DNA of 64,000 bases, taken from assembly GCF_001427305.1 (NCBI RefSeq), contig NZ_LMFZ01000011.1:25381-89380 (forward strand). The letters run 5' to 3'. The first letter of the stretch is position 1; each line of letters begins with the position of its first letter. This document shows, one piece after another, positions 16,163 through 24,700 of the stretch. Source of the DNA: Duganella sp. Root1480D1. GTDB taxonomy: Bacteria; Pseudomonadota; Gammaproteobacteria; Burkholderiales; Burkholderiaceae_D. Position numbers and translations under genes: made by a program. The notes under the pieces were generated by a model that searched no databases, was not told the origin of the DNA, and was given only the letters and a program-made list of their open reading frames with translations.

Positions 16163-18000
16163 TTCTTCAGCAGTTTGTCGACGGAACCCTGGGTCTCAGG
16201 GTGGTAGCGCGAGCGCGCCCTGGCGTAGACGCCTTTGGCCCACGACGCCTCGTTCGGATTGTTCAGCAGCGCCTTGTACAGCGGGACCACGAACTTCTGG
16301 CGGCCGACGCTCATGAGGAAGGCATTCAGCGGCTCGCGCACGCCGTAGCCCGCATGCACGGACGCCAACAGGAAGCGGAAGCCGATTTCATTGTTCCTGG
16401 TGTCGCGCAGCTTGAAGGCTTCATCCAGCTCCTTCATCTGCGCGGCGTTGGCCTTGCCGTCGATGCCGTTCAGGAAGTGCATCCACTCCAGCGCGATCCA
16501 CTGCTGCGTCTCCAGCAGGCTGGTGGCCAGTTCGCCTTTCAGCCATGCTTCGCGCTTCGCATCGAGCGCGGCCAGGCGCGTCGAATTCACGTACTGCGCA
16601 CTGGCCGGGATGCCGCTGCCGTGCAGCCACTCGTCCAGCTCCGCGTCGCCCATGATGGAAGGATTCCTGGCCAGCAGGTTCTTGCGCAGGTAGTCGACGA
16701 ATTCGTCGGTCGTCGCCGACTGGAAGGCGTGCTGGTCGAACCAGCCGCGCAGGAACGGATCGAACACTTCGCGGCCGGCGCGCTGCTCCAGCGTGTGCAG
16801 CAGCCAGGCGCCTTTCGGGTAGGCCAGGCCTTCGTCGGTGTAGGTGTCCGGATTGGTGTCGGCATCCTTGGTCAGCAAGGCCTGCTTGGCAGGCGGGATG
16901 TCCTTCAGCGAAGCCACGGCTTCGGCCTGCTCCACTTGCAGGTTCATGTCGGCCACGTCCTTGCCGTACAGGCTTTCCACGATGCGGGTCGTGACGTAAG
17001 TGGTAAAGCCCTCGTTCAGCCACCAGTGCTTCCACGAGGCATTGGTGACCAGGTTGCCGGACCAGCTATGCGCCAGTTCATGCGCAATCAGGTCGTTCAG
17101 GCTACGGTCGCCGGCAATCATGGTCGGAGTCAGGAAAGTCATGCGCGGGTTTTCCATGCCTCCGATCGGGAACGATGGCGGCAGCACCAACATGTCGTAA
17201 CGCCCCCAGCGATACGGCCCGTACAGTGCTTCGGCGGCGTTGACCATCTTCTCGGTGTCGGCCAACTCGTAGGTAGCGGCATCGATGCGGCCGGGTTCCG
17301 CGTACACCGCGGTGCGCGGGCCGAGGTTGCGCAACTCGATTTCGCCGATGGCAATGGCCAGCAGGTAGGAAGGAATCGGCTGCGGCATCTTGAAGTCCCA
17401 GCCGCCCTTGCCGGTCGCATGCTGGTCGCCTTCCGCGCTCATCACCACGCGCATGCCGGCCGGCGCGTTGATGTGGGCGCTGTAGGTAAAGCGTACTGCC
17501 GGCGTGTCCTGCACCGGCGCCCAGGAACGTGCCTCGATCGTCTCCGACTGGCTGAACATGAAGGGGCGCTTGCCCGACAGCGTCTGCTCCGGATTCATCC
17601 ACTGCAGTGCATTGGCGGTGGGCGCGGTGCGGTAATAGATACGGACTTTCTCAGGCTGCGCTTGCAGCGCGATGCGCAGTGCGCGTCCCTTCTTCGGGTC
17701 CTGCTTGTCGAGCATGAAGGAAGCCGGCGCCCAGCTGCCGCCCGGCTGCTGCACTTGCACGCGCGCGATCTTGAGCTGGCGGGTGTCGAGCACCAGTGTG
17801 CGCGCCGACTTGTCGATCCAGTTCAGCGACAGTTCCGCATAGCCGTCCAGCGTCTTGCGCGCGAAATCGGCTTTCAGGTCCAGGTGCAGGTCGGTCGTGC
17901 GCACCTGGTCATAGCGCGCAAAGCTCAGCGGGTCCTGCGCCCACGCAGGCAACGCAAACGCGGCCACCACGGCGGCGGCAGGCATAGACAGTCGGAACAT
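16159..18000 (-). CDS. M1 family zinc aminopeptidase, exported
   Basis: The 613-residue protein has a signal peptide (residues 1-21, ending PAWAQ). The M1 exopeptidase motif GGMENP lies at about residue 275-280, the zinc site HELAH at about 305-309, and the third ligand Glu 18 residues later in NEGFTTY. C-terminal helices of the leukotriene A4 hydrolase type follow. The architecture matches the LTA4H-like bacterial aminopeptidases that remove N-terminal residues from peptides. It is upstream of and overlapping the serine hydrolase gene. The mature enzyme should be periplasmic or secreted. All catalytic residues that can be recognised are intact. Confidence 0.92.
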   Translation of the reverse strand: MFRLSMPAAAVVAAFALPAWAQDPLSFARYDQVRTTDLHLDLKADFARKTLDGYAELSLNWIDKSARTLVLDTRQLKIARVQVQQPGGSWAPASFMLDKQDPKKGRALRIALQAQPEKVRIYYRTAPTANALQWMNPEQTLSGKRPFMFSQSETIEARSWAPVQDTPAVRFTYSAHINAPAGMRVVMSAEGDQHATGKGGWDFKMPQPIPSYLLAIAIGEIELRNLGPRTAVYAEPGRIDAATYELADTEKMVNAAEALYGPYRWGRYDMLVLPPSFPIGGMENPRMTFLTPTMIAGDRSLNDLIAHELAHSWSGNLVTNASWKHWWLNEGFTTYVTTRIVESLYGKDVADMNLQVEQAEAVASLKDIPPAKQALLTKDADTNPDTYTDEGLAYPKGAWLLHTLEQRAGREVFDPFLRGWFDQHAFQSATTDEFVDYLRKNLLARNPSIMGDAELDEWLHGSGIPASAQYVNSTRLAALDAKREAWLKGELATSLLETQQWIALEWMHFLNGIDGKANAAQMKELDEAFKLRDTRNNEIGFRFLLASVHAGYGVREPLNAFLMSVGRQKFVVPLYKALLNNPNEASWAKGVYARARSRYHPETQGSVDKLLKK

Positions 18001-18065
18001 GGCATCTCTCTGTTGTTACAAGCGCGCAGAGGATAGCACACCGCGCTGCACGCGACCGCCCTCAA

Positions 18066-18683
18066 TCAATCATCCTTGCGGTTGTCGGCGCGATCGCCCC
18101 AGCCAGCTGCACGGCGCTGTGTTCGCGCCTTTTCCGTTGCCCGTGCAACGACACCCCACAAGTTGACCCTTTCACCCTTGCAGGTCCGGAGCGAGATGCC
18201 AAGGATATCGTCCGCAGCGAGCATCCGTTCCTGGAATTGCACGCCGGGGTCTTTCCCGTCATACCATTCCTTCAGCATCGTCGATGTCTCCGCACAGTAG
18301 TCGAACTCCGACATCCCGTGATTCGCAGTGAACCATACGCGGCCCCGCCGGTCGAATACGATGACGGCACTTCCCGGCCACCCGCTGTTGGACAATCCAA
18401 CGAACATTTCACGATCCGGTGAAGGGTAGATATCGTCGAAAATCATGTCGTTCAGCGACAGCAGGAGGCGGCCTTTCTCCCACATTTTCAGCTTGAACTC
18501 CGGGCTCATCGGATCCTTGCGCGAATCGAATGACTGCGTGATCTTCACGCTGCCGAACACATAATCCTTCTTCTTGAACGTCCGCTCCATCGACGGCATG
18601 TCTGCGTTCGCAATACCTGCCAGCAGGAACATGCCCGCCCCTATGGCAGCGAGTTTCTGGACGAGGGTTCTCCTGATGGGCAT
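18066..18683 (-). CDS. exported protein of unknown function
   Basis: The 205-residue protein has a clear signal peptide (basic MPIRR, hydrophobic 10-24, cut near ANA). The mature part is mixed alpha/beta with no recognised family. Landmarks are KKKDYVFGSVKITQSFD, a DRRGRVWFT strand, two Cys (in DYCAET and RTCKGE) that could form a disulfide, and a basic, disordered C-terminal tail. It stands between the NdvB-type gene (start of that stop 41 bp away) and the M1 aminopeptidase gene on the same strand but with no overlap. By eye its GC content is lower than that of its neighbours. No function can be assigned. Confidence 0.65.
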   Translation of the reverse strand: MPIRRTLVQKLAAIGAGMFLLAGIANADMPSMERTFKKKDYVFGSVKITQSFDSRKDPMSPEFKLKMWEKGRLLLSLNDMIFDDIYPSPDREMFVGLSNSGWPGSAVIVFDRRGRVWFTANHGMSEFDYCAETSTMLKEWYDGKDPGVQFQERMLAADDILGISLRTCKGERVNLWGVVARATEKARTQRRAAGWGDRADNRKDD

Positions 18684-18723
18684 ATCCGGCTCCGGCGCTG
18701 AAAAACGCCGAAGATATCCGAAC

Positions 18724-21700
18724 TCATGCCCTTACGTCAATTTCGTAGGTAGTACCGTCGTCGACCAGCGCGATCTCCGTCGGCGAGGCGAGGCCTTCGC
18801 CGCGGGTGACGCGCAGGATGTAAGTGCTGCTGCCGTGGCGGTAGTGCAGCGTGAAGCCCGGCCACGCAGCCGGCAGGCGCGGGGCCAGCAGCAGCTTGCC
18901 GGCCTGGCGCGTCAACCCAAGCAGCGACTCGAGCAGCAAGCGGTACATCCAGCCGGAAGAGCCGGTGTACCAGCTCCAGCCGCCACGGCCGACATGCGGT
19001 TCGACAGCGTACACGTCGGCCGTTACCACATACGGCTCCACCTTGTAGCGTGCGCAGGTTTCCGCGCTGGAGCCGTGCCGTACCGGGTTGATCATCCGCA
19101 TCAAGTCCCAGGCCCGCTCGACATCGCCCAGCCGCGCAAAGGCCATCACCGTCCAGATGGCGGCATGGGTGTACTGGCCGCCGTTCTCACGCACGCCCGG
19201 CACGTAGCCGCGGATATAACCGGGGTTCAGCGCCGACTTGTCGAACGGCGGATCAAGCAGCTGGATCAGGCCGAAATCGCGCCGTACCAGCCGTGCTTCC
19301 ACCTGTTCCATCGCCCCTTCCACGCGCGCCTTGTCGGCGGCGCCGGTCAGCACGCCCCAGCTTTGCGAGATCGAATCGATCTGGCATTCCTCATTCTGCG
19401 CGGAGCCGAGCGGCGTGCCGTCGTCGAAATAGGCGCGGCGGTACCACTGGCCGTCCCAGGCATTGGCTTCGATGTTAGCGGCAAGCTGTCTGGCCTGCTC
19501 GCGGCACTCGTTGGCGAAGGATGCGTCGTCGCGTTGCTCAGCCACTTCGGCAAAGCGCTGCAGCACCTCGATCAGGAACCAGGCCAGCCACACGCTCTCG
19601 CCCTTGCCATGTTCGCCCACCTTGTCCATGCCGTCGTTCCAGTCGCAGGAACCGATCAGCGGCAAGCCGTGCTCGCCGAACCGCAAGCCGTTGCGGATCG
19701 CCCGCACGCAGTGCTCGTACAGGTCGCCGGCATGGGCCGAGCGGCTTGGCATGTCGTAGTAGGAATCTTCTTCCGGCTGCACCGGGCGGCCTTCCAGGTA
19801 ATGCGCCTGCTCGTCCAGCACCGACATGTCGCCCGTGCTCGACACATAGCGCCACGCGGCAAGCGGCAGCCACAGGTAGTCGTCCGAGCAGTGCGTGCGC
19901 ACGCCGCGGTCGGATGGCGGGTGCCACCAGTGCTGCACATCGCCTTCCACGAACTGGTGCGCCGCGCACAGGACCAGATGCTCGCGCAGTATGTCAGGCC
20001 GCGTGTGCACCATCGCCATCGCATCCTGCAGCTGGTCGCGGAAGCCAAACGCGCCGCCGCTCTGGTAGTAGCCGCTGCGCGCCCACATGCGGCAGGCAAT
20101 GGTCTGGTACATCAGCCAGCCGTTGGCCAGCACGTCGAGCTCCGGCTCGGGCGTCTGCACCTGCACCGCGCCAAGCACCCGGTCCCAGTGCGCATGTACC
20201 TCGCCCAGCGCCTGCAGCGCCGCACCGCGCCCGCCGTGGCGCTGCACGACATTGGTGGCGTCGGCATTGCGGCGGCCGCCCATGCCCAGCACGAACACGA
20301 TTTCGCGTTCCTGCCCCGGCTGCAGTTCAAACGGGGCCTGGATCGCCGCACAGGCATCCAGCCCCGCGCCGGCCTTGCCCGACAGTCGCACGCGGCGCAG
20401 CGCGGCCGGCCGTGCCAGGCTGCCATTGCGGCCGAGGAATTCCGTGCGGTCGCAGGTGACGGAACGTACCGACGCGTCGGCATTGAAGAAGGCTACACGG
20501 CCGGAGAATTCCGTGTTGTAGGCATTGCGGGCAAACAGCGCGCCGGTCACCGGGTCGATTTCGGTCACGATATGCATGCCCGACTTGGAGCGCATATCGC
20601 CCAGCACCCATTCGACATAGCCCGTCACCGACAGCTTGCGCGCCACCTCGGAATCGTTGCGCACGCGGATTACCGTGTAGCGCACCGGCGCATCCAGGGC
20701 CACAAAGGTGGTCATGCGGCTGCTGACGCCCGCTTCCGCATACTCGAACGAGGAATAGCCAAAACCATGGCGCGTCAGGTAGCTTCCCGTGCCCGGTGCC
20801 GGCAAGGCGCACGGCGACCAGAAGCGGCCGCTCTGCTCATCGCGCAGGTAGAAGGCTTCGCCGCTCAGGTCCGACACCGGATCGTTGTGCCACGGCGTCA
20901 GGCGGAATTCATGCGCGTTCTCCTGCCAGGTATAAGCCTGCCCGCTCTCGGACACCACGCTGCCGAACTGTGCGTTCGCGATCACGTTCGACCAGGGCAG
21001 CGGCGTGCGCTGTCCGGCGCCGGTGGCGATCACATACTCCTTGCCGTCCTGCGTGAAGCCGCCCAGGCCATTCACCAGGATCAGGTCGTCCGGCAAGGAG
21101 ACGCCCGCCCCGCCAGCGCGCTCGGACGCCTCGGCACGCCCTTCGGCGATCAGCGGCGGCATGCGCAGCGTGGGCGCCACGCCGCGCTTCAGTTGATCGG
21201 CCAGCGTGCCGCGTTCGTCGCTCAGCACAGCGCGCGCCACCGTCTGCAGCAGCACGCGGTCTTCCGGCGCGATGCCTTCGGTCGGCCGCACGAAGATGCC
21301 GCCCGGGCGGTCGATCGCCTGCGCATCCAGGCCGGAGGCAATCAGCCCCATGATCTGGTCATGCAAGGCCTGGCGATAGCCGGAGCGGTCTTCGTACCAG
21401 ATCACCAGGTCCACCACCAGCCCTTTCAGGCGCCAGTAGGCGTGGGCCTGCACCAGCTGGCGCGCCAGTTCGATATTGGCCGCGTCGCGGATTTCCATCA
21501 GCACGATCGGCAGGTCGCCGGAAATGGCATACGCCCACAGGCCCGACTGGCCGCGCTGGTTGCGCACCAGGATGCCGGGGTCGGCACGCAGGGCGGCATT
21601 CGGATAGATCACATGGTTGGCCAGGCGCGCGTATAACTGCGCCTCGGCCTCGCTGGCATTCAATTGCCGCAGCACCACCTGGCTGTGCGTCCACGCCAGT

Positions 21701-24700
21701 TCGAACACCCGGTCCGCCATGTGGCGGTCCTGGTATTTGTCGATCAGATATTGCGCGGCATCGCGCGTATCGGTCATGCCGGTCACCACGTCGATCACCG
21801 ACACCTGGCCCGGCTCCAGCGCGATGCGGTAGCGGATCGCCACCACGGGATCGAGCACCGACCCTTCGCTGCCGGACAACGGCCCCGGTTCCTGCAGCGC
21901 CAATGGCAGCAGCGCCGTATTGCCGCGCCCAATGAAGCGCGCGCGGTCGGTTTCATACGACACCTGCTGCACCTGTGCGTCGTGCACCGTCATCACGTGC
22001 AGCAGGTATGGCGTCTTCTCGTCCTTGCCGCGCGGGCGGCGCGTGCACAGGATGGCGCTTTCGTCCTCCACGATCTCGGTCTGCACGAACAGCTTGCTGA
22101 ACGCCTGGTGTGCGTTGTCGGCCGGCGCCGGCGCCATCACCACTTCGCCGAAGCTGGTGATCTCGATGACGCGGCGCCGATCAGAATGATTGGTGATGCG
22201 CGTGCGGCGCATCTCGATATCGTCTTCCGGCGACACCACGATTTCCGTGTACAGCTCGATCTCGTTGTCGCTGCGTCGGAACTCGGCCCGTCCTTCGGAG
22301 AAGATCACTTCCAGCCGCTGTGGCTCGGCCTGGGTGGGCTGGTAGGTGGTGGACCAGACGGCGCCGTCCTCGACGTCCTGCACGTAGCAGAACTGGCCCC
22401 AGTTGTCGCGCGTGCTGTCTTCGCGCCAGCGCGTCACGGCCAGGTTGTTCCAGCGGCTGTAGCTGCCGCCGGCGCTGCTCACCATGACGTGGTAGCGGCC
22501 GTTCGACAGGAGCTGGGTTTCCGGCACCGGCGGCGTATGCTGGTTCATGATGCGCATCGGCGCCGCCTGCTCCGGCACCGTGCTGCGCACCGAGGCCTGC
22601 TCCGCGCTGGCCGAGTGGAAGGCGCCAATGCGCGGGCTGCGCTCCTGCAGCACCAGCAAGGTCGATTGCAGCAGCGGGTCGGATTCGAAACGGCGCTGCA
22701 TCGGCCGGTCGTTCAGCACATAGCTCAGCGCCAGGAAGCCCATGCCCTGGTGGTGCACCATGAAGGACTTGATGACGGCGTATTGCTGGCCGCGCGGCAG
22801 GCGCGCCGCCGTGTAATCGATCGCCTCGTAGAAGCCGTAACGCCCCATGAAGCCCATGGCCGCCATCTTCTGCAGGTTCTGGCAGGACGCGTCCGGATCG
22901 ACCATCAGTCCCAGCATGGTGGCATACGGCGCCACCACCAGGTCTTCCGCCAGGCCGCGTTTCAGGCCGATGCCCGGCACGCCGAACGCCCGGTACTGGT
23001 AGTTCAGCGCCGCATCGGTGGTGTTATAACCCGACTCGGAAATTCCCCAAGGAACATTGCGCTGCCTGGCGTATTCCACCTGCGCCGCCACCACCGACTG
23101 GTAAGTCTGGTCCAGCAGGGTGCTGGGGTAGGTCGGCATCACCAGCAGCGGCATCAGGTACTCGAACATCGAGCCGCTCCAGGACAGCAGCACCGGCTGG
23201 CCGTGCACGATGCAAAGCTGGCGCCCCATGGCGAACCAGTGCTCCTGCGGCAGTTGCCCCTGCGCGATGGCGACGAAGCTGGCCAGCCGCACTTCGGAAG
23301 CCAGCAGGTCGTAGCAGCTCGCATCGAGCCGCCGCTCGCTCAGGTTGTAGCCGATGGCCAGCAGCTTGGTGGTCTGGTTGAACAGGAAGCCGTATTCGCA
23401 CTGGGCGAATTCATTGGCCTGGTGCGACAGGCGGTTCAGCATGTCAAGGCGTTCACGCGCCCGGGCCGCGCCCTGCTCCACCAGCGTCGCCAGCTGCTGC
23501 TGACGCTCGCGCTCGTCCGGCGCCAGGTCGCTCAAGGCCGCGCCCGGCAAAGGCCAGCTTGCCAGCTCGCGCAGGGTCGGAACCCGGTCCAGTGTGGTGT
23601 CGTATTGCGCTTCGGTTTGCGCCGTGATCCAGGGCGCGAAACCATCCAGTTCATCCAACGCGCCGCGGCATTGCGCATGCAAGGCACCGGCCCACGCCGC
23701 AACCTGTGGGTCGAGCGGCACCGAGGCCTGGCGCAGGAATTGTTCGGCGCCTTCGCAGGCGCGCACCAGCCAGGCGCGCTGCTGCCGCAGGCTTGGCGGA
23801 TAGGCGGGCGTTGGCGCGGCGATCGCCGCTTCCAGCGCCGCCAATGCCTCGGCGCCTGCGCCGCCGGACGAGGTGGCGGCTTCGCGCACCAGCGCACAGG
23901 TCGTGGCCAGGCCTTGCGCCAGGTTCGGATGCACGATCGGCAGTTCCGCAATACCGACCAGGCCCGCCTGCAGCGTGAGCAGGTGGCCCGCAAGATTTCC
24001 GCTGTCGACAGTGGAGATATAGATCGGGTGCAGCGGCTTCATCGACTGGGTGTCGTACCAGTTGTAGAAGTGGCCCTGGTGCCGTTCCAGCTGCGCCATG
24101 CTGTCCAGCGTGCTGGCGGTGCGCGCCGCAAGCTGGGCACCGGTAATGTAGCCGAAGTCATATGCCGTCAGGTTGGCCAGCAGCGCCATGCCCATATTGG
24201 TGGGCGAGGTGCGGTGCGCCACCACCTGGGTCGGGTGTTCCTGCATATTATCCGGCGGCAGCCAGTTGTCTTCCGGCCCCACAAAGGTCTCGAACCACAG
24301 CCAGGTTTTGCGCGACAGCTTGTGCAGGAACAGGTTCTGGTCTTCCTTCAAAGCCCGCTGCACGCGCGCAATGGGCAGGCTGATCCACCAGGCCACCAGC
24401 GGCGATGCGAACCAGGCGGCGACAAAGATCAGCGCCGCCTCAAACGCCTGCGGCCGCAGCGCGGCCAGGCCGGCCCCGGCGCCCAGCGCCAGCAGCGGTG
24501 CCATCCACATGGTGCGCCAATTGCTGGCCAGGGTGGTGCCGGCACGCGATAGTCCCGAGGCCCGCCACTCCAGCAAGCGGCGCCGCGACACCAGCAGGCG
24601 CCAGCCGGTGCGCACGATGGCGTCAAGGCTGATATACGCTTCATAGGGCAGGAACACCAGCGTCAGCAAGGCATGCTCGAACTGCATGCCGCTGCGGCGC

